Origin: Saprospiraceae bacterium
Lineage (GTDB): Bacteria; Bacteroidota; Bacteroidia; Chitinophagales; Saprospiraceae
Assembly (NCBI GenBank): GCA_016706365.1
Contig: JADJJU010000002.1
Location: 62,001-126,000 of the forward strand
Direction: 5' to 3'
DNA length: 64,000 nt
The position numbers and the translations under genes were made by a program. The first letter of the stretch is position 1. The number at the start of each line of letters is the position of its first letter. The notes beneath the pieces are model-generated. The model searched no databases, was not told where the DNA came from, and saw nothing but the letters and a program-made list of their open reading frames with translations. Of this stretch, positions 17,207-25,074 are shown one piece after another.

Positions 17207-19036
17207 ATGACAGATGTGATCAGGTTGTTACCGGATGCACTGGCCAATCAAATTGCTGCCGGAGAAGTAGTGCAGAGGCCCGCATCTGTTGTCAAGGAAT
17301 TATTGGAAAATGCCATCGACGCCGGTGCCTCAAAAATTACACTCATTATCAAAGAAGGGGGAAAATCTCTGATTCAGGTGATTGATGATGGCAAAGGTAT
17401 GTCAGAGACAGATGCCAGATTGTCCTTTGAAAGACATGCAACCTCAAAGATTAATCAGGCAGAGGATCTCTTCAATATCCGGACTATGGGTTTTCGCGGT
17501 GAGGCTCTTGCCTCCATTGCTGCAGTTGCTCAGGTAGAAATGAAAACCCGGACCGCTTCCACAGAGTTAGCAACCAGAATTTTAATTGAAGCCACTCGGG
17601 TCATTGCTCAGGAGCCCTGCCAGGCCCCACAAGGGACTTCCATTACAGTAAAAAATTTGTTTTTTAATATCCCGGCAAGAAAGAATTTTCTCAAGTCAGA
17701 TGCTCGCGAATTTTCCCATATCGATGAGGAATTTCTGCGCATCGCTATGGCATATCCCGAGATTGGATTTTCCTGTTTCAACAATGACAAGGAAATCTAT
17801 AAGTTGAATCCCGGTAATCTGCGTCAGCGTATCGTGGCTTGTATTGGAAATCCTGTCAATAAATACCTCGTACCAATCGAAGAAAAAACTGATGTGCTTG
17901 AATTGTACGGTTTTATCGGTACTCCTGATATTGCGCGCAAGAGAAGGGGCGATCAATATCTTTTCGTCAATGGACGTTTCATTAGAAATTATTACCTCAA
18001 TCATGCAATAGTCAGTGCTTATGAGCAGATATTGCCGGAGGATCATTCTCCATTCTATGCTATATTTCTCAAAATCGATCCCGCAAAAATTGATGTCAAC
18101 GTCCATCCCACTAAGCAGGAAATCAAATTTGACGATGAAAAAATTATTTATCATTATCTCAAAGTTGCAGCCAGACATGCACTCGGTAAATATCATGTGA
18201 CTCCTGTTCTGGACTTCGATCAGGAACCTGCCTTGCAAACAGGTATGCTGATTAATAACCCGACTCAGCCAAAAGACAATTCATTTTCCTCATTCACTTC
18301 CTATCGCAGAGAGCCAGGTGATCAGGATTTTGACTGGAAAAAATTATATGAACCCCTGAAAGGCCAGATTCTTCCTTCGGAAGCATCCAGTGATTATTCT
18401 TCAGAGGAAATTTCAGCTTCTCGACAAGGAATACCTTCAGATTCAGGTTTATTCAGGGATGAAGAATGGTCCACTCCCGATCCTTACCAATTGCACCAGA
18501 AATATATTCTCAGCCATGTGAGATCAGGAATAATGGTAATTGACCAGGCATCAGCTCATGAGAGGATTCTGTATGAGAAATTCCTGAGATTATATGAAAG
18601 CGGAAAAGCAGCCATCCAGCAATTACTATTTCCGGCTGTCCTGAATCTTGATCCATCGAAAGCCTCAATACTTAGTGAAATGTTGGCTGATATAAGATTA
18701 ATGGGCTTCGATATTGAACCATTTGGCGATAATAGTTTTATTGTACATGGAACTCCCGCCGATTTGTCAGGCAAAATAGAAGGATCTTTGCTGGTACACC
18801 AATTGATAGAACAGTATCGGTCTGACTTTGAACTGAAGTTGAGCACTAAAGAGCGTATTGCATGGTCTGCAGCCCGCACCACCTCCATGAAAGGCGGTGT
18901 TAAAATGTCTGTAGAAGAAATGAAAGATCTGATTGATCAGTTATTTGCCTGCGAGATACCTTATACCAGCCCATCCGGAAAGAAATGTTTTTTCATGATG
19001 GACTTTGATGAACTTGATAAAAAACTTAATTCCTGA
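17207..19036 (+). CDS. mutL: DNA mismatch repair protein MutL
   Basis: 609 residues. The GHKL ATPase N-terminus has all motifs (ELLENAIDAGA, IDDGKGM, GFRGEALASIAA, TSITVKNLFFNIPARKNF), followed by a linker (about 335-420) and a C-terminal dimerization domain. In that domain the endonuclease motif DQHA(X)2E(X)4E reads DQASAHERILYE, without the His, and the CPHGRP metal site is replaced by TSPSGKKCFF, so nicking activity is doubtful. It starts a run of same-strand genes; the rhomboid gene follows after 4 bases. Confidence 0.96.
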   Translation: MTDVIRLLPDALANQIAAGEVVQRPASVVKELLENAIDAGASKITLIIKEGGKSLIQVIDDGKGMSETDARLSFERHATSKINQAEDLFNIRTMGFRGEALASIAAVAQVEMKTRTASTELATRILIEATRVIAQEPCQAPQGTSITVKNLFFNIPARKNFLKSDAREFSHIDEEFLRIAMAYPEIGFSCFNNDKEIYKLNPGNLRQRIVACIGNPVNKYLVPIEEKTDVLELYGFIGTPDIARKRRGDQYLFVNGRFIRNYYLNHAIVSAYEQILPEDHSPFYAIFLKIDPAKIDVNVHPTKQEIKFDDEKIIYHYLKVAARHALGKYHVTPVLDFDQEPALQTGMLINNPTQPKDNSFSSFTSYRREPGDQDFDWKKLYEPLKGQILPSEASSDYSSEEISASRQGIPSDSGLFRDEEWSTPDPYQLHQKYILSHVRSGIMVIDQASAHERILYEKFLRLYESGKAAIQQLLFPAVLNLDPSKASILSEMLADIRLMGFDIEPFGDNSFIVHGTPADLSGKIEGSLLVHQLIEQYRSDFELKLSTKERIAWSAARTTSMKGGVKMSVEEMKDLIDQLFACEIPYTSPSGKKCFFMMDFDELDKKLNS

Positions 19037-19040
19037 CAAC

Positions 19041-19724
19041 ATGCCCAGAATTTCCGATGTGGTCAAACACCTCATACTTATTAATATCGTTTTCTTTATC
19101 GGATCCTTTTTAGTGCTCGGTGACTCCACCGGAATTGACTCTGCTGTTTTCAACCAGCTCATTTCAGGACAGGGTGATCTGATGGACTGGAAAAGAAATA
19201 TGCTGGGGCTTTTTTATCCCACTTCGCCATATTTTCAGCCGTTCCAGTTGGTTACCCATATGTTCATGCATGGAGATTTTATGCATATTCTGTTCAATAT
19301 GTTCGGGATATTCATGTTCGGTACTGCAGTGGAGTATTATCTGGGGCCTAAAAAATTCCTTGCCTTTTACCTGATTAGTGGATTTGGTGCTATGTTGCTG
19401 CATTGGTTGATCATGTATCTTCAATTTACATATGGTGACGCAAATCCTTTGCTTGCTAATATACCTATGATGGGAGCATCCGGTGCTTTGTTTGGCATTT
19501 TGGTAGGATTTGCTATGTTTTTTCCCAACACCCCAATGATGCTGATATTTCTTCCTATTCCTATTAAAGCAAAGTATTTTGTAGCTATTTATGCTGTGAT
19601 TGAGCTGTTTTTAGGGCTGGGTAATTTTCAGAGTGGCGTAGCGCATTTTGCTCACCTGGGGGGAGCATTGGCGGGCTTTTTATTGATACTATACTGGAAA
19701 TCAAGAGGCCAAATCGGCCATTAA
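19041..19724 (+). CDS. Rhomboid family intramembrane serine protease (first copy)
   Basis: 227 residues from ATG 19041 (a frame extension overlapping mutL is unlikely). About six membrane helices. The catalytic Ser is in MMGASGALFGILVGF and the partner His in VAHFAHLGGALAGF; the HGDFMHILFNMFGIFMFG loop supplies the conserved His/Asn region. Such proteases cleave single-pass membrane proteins within the bilayer. It is translationally close to mutL (4 bases) and followed by a second rhomboid, 85 bases on, with a promoter box between. Confidence 0.93.
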   Translation: MPRISDVVKHLILINIVFFIGSFLVLGDSTGIDSAVFNQLISGQGDLMDWKRNMLGLFYPTSPYFQPFQLVTHMFMHGDFMHILFNMFGIFMFGTAVEYYLGPKKFLAFYLISGFGAMLLHWLIMYLQFTYGDANPLLANIPMMGASGALFGILVGFAMFFPNTPMMLIFLPIPIKAKYFVAIYAVIELFLGLGNFQSGVAHFAHLGGALAGFLLILYWKSRGQIGH

Positions 19725-19780
19725 ATTGCATATTCTAAACATTGAATGAAATCAAAAGAGGCAATCAGTTTACATAGTGT

Positions 19781-19788
19781 TACTTTTG
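19781..19788 (+). promoter_or_regulatory. -7 box upstream of the second rhomboid gene
   Basis: TACTTTTG fits the Bacteroidota -7 element TAnnTTTG; a good TTTG at -33 is not seen. The ATG at 19810 lies about 17 bases after the predicted start of transcription. Confidence 0.4.
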
Positions 19789-19809
19789 CCGAAGTAAAGA
19801 TACAGAGAC

Positions 19810-20733
19810 ATGTTAAAGTCAATTTGGGAGGATCTTAAGAGGGAATATAATTTTGGCAATATGATCAGCAGACTTATGATCATAAATGTTTCTGTTTTTG
19901 TCATACTCAATCTCGTCAAGATAATCCTCTATGCTTCTAATGGTGGTCAGATTCCGGAAGTGTATAATGATATTTTATATTTCTTTTGCATGTCATCAGA
20001 CTGGAGGCATATTCTGACCCATCCCTGGGTGATAATTACATATGCCTTTGTTCATGAGAGTTTCTGGCATATTCTGTGGAATATGCTTTTCCTCTACTGG
20101 TTTGGTCGGATTGTGGGTGATTTTATTGGTAATCATAGAGTACTACCCATTTACTTTTTGGGTGCAATCACCGGAGCAGTCATGTTTTATCTTAGTGCAA
20201 ATTTGCTAAATTATGGCGGTGATTTCATGCTTGGTGCTTCTGGTTCAGTCATGGCATTTGTAGTAGCGGCGGGGGTCTTGTCCCCGGATTATATAATGCG
20301 CCTGATACTTATTGGAGATGTAAAGCTTAAGTATATAGTAGCAGTCCTGGTTTTACTCGATCTGATCAGTATAGCCAACAGCAGCAATACAGGCGGCCAT
20401 TTTGCACATATTGGCGGGGCAATATTCGGATGGGTATTTGTAGCTTCTCTGAGAAATGGTACAGACCTGGCAAGTCCGATGAATTCATTTGCACAATGGG
20501 TCAATAATTTGTTCAGAAGAAAGCAGAAATCAAGAATGCCGGCACATCGCTCGCCATTAGTGGTGATCAAACATAGAAATGAATCCAGAAAAAGCCAGAC
20601 CGCCGAGCAGTCTCCTATTGATGATGACTATCAATTGAAACTGGACGCTATCCTGGAAAAAATAAAAGAAAAGGGATATGAAAGTTTGTCGGATGTAGAA
20701 AAAGATTTTCTGTACAGAGCCAGCAAAAAATAG
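19810..20733 (+). CDS. Rhomboid family intramembrane serine protease (second copy) with C-terminal tail domain
   Basis: 307 residues. Rhomboid core (about 20-215): HESFWHILWNMLFLYWFGRI loop, catalytic Ser in MLGASGSVMAFVVAAG and His in GGHFAHIGGAIFGW. A basic linker (RRKQKSRMPAHRSP) leads to a ~45-residue C-terminal helical tail (LDAILEKIKEKGYESLSDVE, ending DFLYRASKK), a module seen on many Bacteroidota rhomboids (DUF6576-like). It differs clearly from the first copy, so the tandem pair is an old duplication. The next gene starts 2 bases after its stop. Confidence 0.93.
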   Translation: MLKSIWEDLKREYNFGNMISRLMIINVSVFVILNLVKIILYASNGGQIPEVYNDILYFFCMSSDWRHILTHPWVIITYAFVHESFWHILWNMLFLYWFGRIVGDFIGNHRVLPIYFLGAITGAVMFYLSANLLNYGGDFMLGASGSVMAFVVAAGVLSPDYIMRLILIGDVKLKYIVAVLVLLDLISIANSSNTGGHFAHIGGAIFGWVFVASLRNGTDLASPMNSFAQWVNNLFRRKQKSRMPAHRSPLVVIKHRNESRKSQTAEQSPIDDDYQLKLDAILEKIKEKGYESLSDVEKDFLYRASKK

Positions 20734-20735
20734 CA

Positions 20736-21815
20736 GTGAAAATTATTAAGAAACTCTTCTTTGTTGCTAACATTCTGCTGACGATCGTCACCCTGCTGAT
20801 GTATCTTTCCCCCTATCTCAATCCAAAAGTATTTTGGTGGCTTGGCGTAATGAGCCTGGCCTATCCCTGGGTCCTCCTATTGCATTTTCTGATGATAATT
20901 GTTTGGCTTTTTTCTTCATCACGTAAATGGGGCCTCTTATCATTATTTACAATTCTTCTGGGCTGGAATTATTTTACCGGTATTGTTGGAATCCGTTTTT
21001 CAAAGCCCCAAATTGAAGAAACAGATTTGCTTGTGATGAGCTATAATATTCAGTCGCTGAAAGTTGTCCTGCAGCATAGCAAAAGTGCAAGACCTGCTAT
21101 ATTTCAGGAAATGGAAACTTATTTTGCACAGCTGGGGGGGCCTGATATTATTTGTGTACAGGATATGATCAAAGGAAATGAAGCATTTTTCAAGGACTAT
21201 TTTAAGTTGAAGAATAAATATATTCTCAAGGGAAAGAATCTTAAAACAGCTATATTTACTAAATACCCGATTGTCAAAAAAGGTGAGATTTTATTCGACA
21301 ATTCATTCAATTCAGCAGTCTGGGCAGATGTAAAAGTCAATAAAGATACTTTTCGGGTTTTCAGCGTTCATCTGGAATCCAATCGCATTACCGGAGATAC
21401 AGAAGAATTGCTTCAGCAAGGTGATCCACAGGACGAAAAATCATGGCTGCAAGTGCGCAACATGTTTGCCAAATATAAAAGAGCTATGGTAAAGCGTGTG
21501 GATCAGAGTATTCTCGTTGCCGAACAAATAGCAGTCTCACCTCATCCTGTCATTATCGGTGGTGATCTTAATGATACTCCATTATCCTATGCTTACCGAA
21601 CCATAAGCCGTGGAACGAATGATGCTTTTAGAAAAAAAGGACGCGGAATAGGCACGACTTATGCTGGATCTATTCCCGGTCTCAGGATAGATTATATCTT
21701 CGCAGACAAAAGCATAAAGATTATTGATCATCATATATTAAAGGATAAAGCCTTTTCGGATCATTATCCGGTCATGAGTAATATAAGATTACCTCAACCT
21801 GAGGAAAACCAATAA
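20736..21815 (+). CDS. Membrane-anchored endonuclease/exonuclease/phosphatase-family protein
   Basis: 359 residues from GTG 20736. The N-terminus has two to three membrane helices (NILLTIVTLLMYLSPYL, VLLLHFLMIIVWLF, LLSLFTILLGWNYF); the rest is an EEP-fold domain facing out of the cytoplasm: MSYNIQSLK (Asn), DIICVQDM (Glu replaced by Asp), VFSVHLESNRI, IIGGDLNDTPLSYAY, and the end RIDYIFADKSI...FSDHYPVMSNI with the catalytic Asp-His. Such Bacteroidota proteins are of unknown substrate. It is in tight tandem with the rhomboid upstream (2 bases) and cysS downstream (7 bases). Confidence 0.85.
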   Translation: MKIIKKLFFVANILLTIVTLLMYLSPYLNPKVFWWLGVMSLAYPWVLLLHFLMIIVWLFSSSRKWGLLSLFTILLGWNYFTGIVGIRFSKPQIEETDLLVMSYNIQSLKVVLQHSKSARPAIFQEMETYFAQLGGPDIICVQDMIKGNEAFFKDYFKLKNKYILKGKNLKTAIFTKYPIVKKGEILFDNSFNSAVWADVKVNKDTFRVFSVHLESNRITGDTEELLQQGDPQDEKSWLQVRNMFAKYKRAMVKRVDQSILVAEQIAVSPHPVIIGGDLNDTPLSYAYRTISRGTNDAFRKKGRGIGTTYAGSIPGLRIDYIFADKSIKIIDHHILKDKAFSDHYPVMSNIRLPQPEENQ

Positions 21816-21822
21816 ATATCGA

Positions 21823-23322
21823 ATGAACAGGACACTTAAATTTTTCAATACGCTTACAAAGGAAAAAGAAGTTTTCAAGCCAATTGTTGACGGGCATATC
21901 GGTATGTATGTTTGTGGACCTACTGTATATAGTGATGTTCATCTGGGCAATTGCCGCACTTTTGTAAGTTTTGACATGATATACAGATATCTGCTCTTCC
22001 TTGGTTACAAGGTCAGATATGTTAGAAATATTACGGATGTAGGTCATCTTGAAGGGGATGTGGATACCGGTGCAGAGGATAAAATATCCAAAAAAGCGCG
22101 ATTGGAACAACTGGAACCAATGGAAATTGCTCAACGCTATACCAATGGTTTTCATGAAATGATGCGCAAATTCAATACCCTGGATCCAAGTATCGAGCCG
22201 AGAGCTACAGGCCATATCCCCGAACAAATCAAAATGGTAGAGCGTATCCTTGAGAATGGATATGGATATGAAGTAAATGGATCTGTGTATTTTGATACCC
22301 TCAAGCTTTCAAAAGATACGGGTTTATATGGACAATTGTCAGGAAGAATCATCGAAGATCTGATGGTAGAGACTCGTGATGATTTGAAAAATCAAAGTGA
22401 AAAAAGGCATGCATCTGATTTCGCCATTTGGATAAAAGCTGATGATTCTCATATCATGAAATGGGAATCCCCCTGGTCTGTAGGTTTCCCGGGATGGCAT
22501 TTGGAATGTTCGGCTATGAGTACAAAGTATCTGGGTGAGCATTTTGATATTCACGGTGGTGGAGGAGATTTGGTTTTTCCACATCATGAAAACGAGATCG
22601 CACAAAATTTCGGAGCTTGCAAATGTACTCCGGCAAACTTCTGGTTGCATGGAAATATGCTTTTGCTGAATGGAAAGAAAATGTCCAAGAGCGATGGCAA
22701 CTCAATTACTCCTGTGCAGTTATTTACGGGAGATAGTCCGCATATCTCAAAAGGATATAACCCAATGACTTTGAGGTTTTTCATGTTGCAATCTCATTTC
22801 CGAAGCACCCTGGATCTGACAGACAATGCACTTCTGGCAGCGGAAAAAGGATATAACAGGCTAATGGAAGCCTGGCAAAAATTGCAGCTCTTAGAAGGTA
22901 AAGCGACCACTGAATCCGATCTGGACAAAGAAATAGCTCAGACAATCGAAGCTGCGTTTCAGGATATGGACGATGATTTCAATACTCCGAAAGCCATGGC
23001 CCGATTATTTGACCTGGCCGGTAAGATCAATAGCATCAACGATGGACACGTATCTGCCGATGCTATTTCGCAAAGTGCAGTTAAGCAGATGCAGCAATTC
23101 TTCCATGATATGATTTCTGAAATATTTGGATTGATAGAAACAGGAGACGCCTCTTCAAATGACGGTGTTGTAGATGGCCTCATGCAATTGATCATAGATC
23201 TTCGTCAGAAGGCCAGAGCAAATAAAGATTTCGCTACTTCAGATCAAATCAGAGATGCATTGCAGGAGGTAAATATTCAGCTGAAAGATAGTAAAGAAGG
23301 CACCAACTGGGTCAAAGCCTGA
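21823..23322 (+). CDS. cysS: Cysteinyl-tRNA synthetase
   Basis: 499 residues, class Ia synthetase. Signature region YVCGPTVYSDVHLGNCRTF (zinc Cys; HIGH motif as HLGN), second zinc site GWHLECSAMS...HHENEIAQ, and KKMSKSDGNS (KMSKS loop). The C-terminal DALR-like helical domain and anticodon-binding end (DQIRDALQEVNIQLKDSKEG) are complete. Essential housekeeping gene closing the operon that begins with mutL. Confidence 0.98.
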   Translation: MNRTLKFFNTLTKEKEVFKPIVDGHIGMYVCGPTVYSDVHLGNCRTFVSFDMIYRYLLFLGYKVRYVRNITDVGHLEGDVDTGAEDKISKKARLEQLEPMEIAQRYTNGFHEMMRKFNTLDPSIEPRATGHIPEQIKMVERILENGYGYEVNGSVYFDTLKLSKDTGLYGQLSGRIIEDLMVETRDDLKNQSEKRHASDFAIWIKADDSHIMKWESPWSVGFPGWHLECSAMSTKYLGEHFDIHGGGGDLVFPHHENEIAQNFGACKCTPANFWLHGNMLLLNGKKMSKSDGNSITPVQLFTGDSPHISKGYNPMTLRFFMLQSHFRSTLDLTDNALLAAEKGYNRLMEAWQKLQLLEGKATTESDLDKEIAQTIEAAFQDMDDDFNTPKAMARLFDLAGKINSINDGHVSADAISQSAVKQMQQFFHDMISEIFGLIETGDASSNDGVVDGLMQLIIDLRQKARANKDFATSDQIRDALQEVNIQLKDSKEGTNWVKA

Positions 23323-23345
23323 GTTAGGGACTACAAATTTTCATA

Positions 23346-23393
23346 GACCCTGAATGGGTCAACCAAAGATTAGCCCCGGATGAAAATCCGGGG
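23346..23393 (-). repeat. Two-hairpin element, copy 2; may end the cysS transcript
   Basis: On the minus strand: CCCCGGAT-tttc-ATCCGGGG, CTAATCTTTGGTT, then GACCC-atTCA-GGGTC. It matches 29775-29829 nearly base for base in the first hairpin and linker. Here it lies 24 bases after cysS. Confidence 0.75.
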
Positions 23394-23569
23394 TTCAATA
23401 GGAAAATTCCAAAGTTTTGGCGGGATTTTTGCCTTTTAGCAAAAATCGTGACAAAAGAAGGCTCGGGATCATCGTTGGAACAAGCGAATCTTACTTTCAA
23501 CGATCAGGTCTTGGGATTATAGAAAATGATACAATTTTTGAAATGATATTCCATTACAAATACAGCTTT

Positions 23570-24574
23570 ATGAAACCCACTTTTCGAATACTTTTTATGC
23601 TTGCTTTAATCATTTCTGCAATAGGCTGCGGAAGTGATAAGGAAACTGAGTCTGAAACTGAAGTTCCTGCTGAACCTAAACCTAAAGCAGTCATTCCTGC
23701 CTTCAATGCTGATAGTGCATATATGTTTATTGAGAAGCAGTTGTCCTTTGGCCCGCGGGTTCCCGGATCTCCCGGGCATAAGGCTTGCAAGGAATGGTTG
23801 GTTAATACTCTGGGACAATGGGCAGATGATGTCATCGAGCAGGATTTTACTGCCAAAAATATAGATGGAAGTAGCCCCACAGCAACCAATATCATTGCAG
23901 TCTTCAATCCGGATATCAAAGAGCGCATTATTCTTTCGGCTCACTGGGATACAAGAGCTGTTGCAGACTATGACAAGGATACATCCCGTAAAAATGATCC
24001 CATTCCCGGAGCGGACGATGGAGGAAGCGGGGTCGGTATTCTACTGGAAATTGCAAGAATTTTAAAAGAAAATAAAATAGATTTAGGAGTAGATATTGTC
24101 CTTTTCGATGCAGAGGATCAGGGAGCTGAAGGAGGAACTGATATGGAAAGCTGGTGTCAGGGAGCACAATACTGGTCAAGGAATCTTCATGAGAAAGGCT
24201 ATAAAGCTTCCTTTGGTATTTTATTGGATATGGTAGGATCAGAAGGTGCACGTTTTACGAAAGAAGGAATTTCCACCAATTATGCAAGTCATATTGTGGA
24301 GAAAGTCTGGCCACTTGCCCAGGGCATGGGTTATGGCGGGTTTTTTGTTAATGAAAATACAGGCCCCATCACCGACGATCACTATTATGTCAATGTGATA
24401 GCTGGAATACCTATGATAGATATTATCAACCGGCCACATACTACCACTACAGGATTTGGCCATTACTGGCATACACACGATGATACCATTGATGTAATCT
24501 CTAAAGCAACGCTTAGAGCAGTTGGGCAGGTGGTGCTGGCTGTGACTTTTAAAACTTCGGACGGGACGTTTTAG
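23570..24574 (+). CDS. M28-family zinc peptidase / glutaminyl-peptide cyclotransferase-like lipoprotein
   Basis: 334 residues from ATG 23570; the frame is open further upstream but only this start gives a signal peptide with lipobox SAIGC. Zinc ligands and catalytic residues are visible in ILSAHWDTRAVAD, GADDGGSGVGILLEIARIL, VLFDAEDQG and the C-terminal GHYWHTHDDTIDVIS. The sequence order and the length suit glutaminyl cyclases of the M28 fold, which turn N-terminal Gln into pyroglutamate; true aminopeptidases are the alternative. A QC would fit the many exported proteins here predicted to begin with Gln after signal cleavage (inference). Confidence 0.88.
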   Translation: MKPTFRILFMLALIISAIGCGSDKETESETEVPAEPKPKAVIPAFNADSAYMFIEKQLSFGPRVPGSPGHKACKEWLVNTLGQWADDVIEQDFTAKNIDGSSPTATNIIAVFNPDIKERIILSAHWDTRAVADYDKDTSRKNDPIPGADDGGSGVGILLEIARILKENKIDLGVDIVLFDAEDQGAEGGTDMESWCQGAQYWSRNLHEKGYKASFGILLDMVGSEGARFTKEGISTNYASHIVEKVWPLAQGMGYGGFFVNENTGPITDDHYYVNVIAGIPMIDIINRPHTTTTGFGHYWHTHDDTIDVISKATLRAVGQVVLAVTFKTSDGTF

Positions 24575-24667
24575 GTAGTCGGGTGACAAAGCCACGAGCT
24601 GCAAGCTGCAACAAAAACAGCCTGATTGTATATTTTGTCTGAGTTGTGAATTTGAACTTCGCGAAGC

Positions 24668-24783
24668 ACATCACCTTAGTTCTATTGAGGCTTAGCCTAA
24701 AATAGAACTAGGACATCACTTTTTCGTGGCTTGTACCACGAAAAAACATCACCTTTCAAGCCGAAGGCGCAGAAAGACATCAC
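24668..24783 (-). repeat. Tagged three-hairpin element, class I, copy 3
   Basis: ACATCAC tags start at 24668, 24713, 24746 and 24777 (45, 33, 31). Hairpins: TAGTTCTATT...AATAGAACTA (24677-24710, 10-bp stem with inner AGGC/GCCT), TTTTTCGTGG-cttgta-CCACGAAAAA (24720-24745) and CTTTC-aa-GCC-gaa-GGC-gca-GAAAG (24753-24776). A palindrome CTTCGCGAAG precedes the first tag. It sits between two convergent genes. The copy at 48974-49089 has identical spacing in the other direction. Confidence 0.9.
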
Positions 24784-24980
24784 CTGTTTCCCTAAAAAAC
24801 AAAATCCGGAAATAACTATATATCTCCGGATTCCTGTCGATCATTCATCGATCGCAATTACTGTTTTGAATTATCCCATTCAATCAGTTTTCACGTCAAC
24901 TTTGATTCAATTCATTTGCTTGTTTTTGCACCACTAAGCTCTGACTTTTTACATTAGCTAAATGTTAATTGTATGTAGGT

Positions 24981-25033
24981 GGTCGATTTTTCATTTAAGT
25001 GGTCGAAAAACATGCTTTTTTGGTCAGTAGGTC
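24981..25033 (+). repeat. GGTCGA direct repeats at 20-base spacing
   Basis: GTGGTCGA occurs ending at 24986 and 25006, exactly 20 bases apart, then weaker GGTCAG (25022) and AGGTC (25029-25033). AAACATGC lies between, as in the array at 36756-36826. The block is just past the 3' end of ggt. No gene is seen in 24784-25074. Confidence 0.5.
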
Positions 25034-25074
25034 TAAAAAATGGTTCTATATGTAGTTAAAAAGTTACAAAGCAA

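Noticed and set aside
24731..24937. A 68-residue plus-strand frame after the M28 gene
   Set aside because: It begins inside a hairpin element and has no recognisable features.
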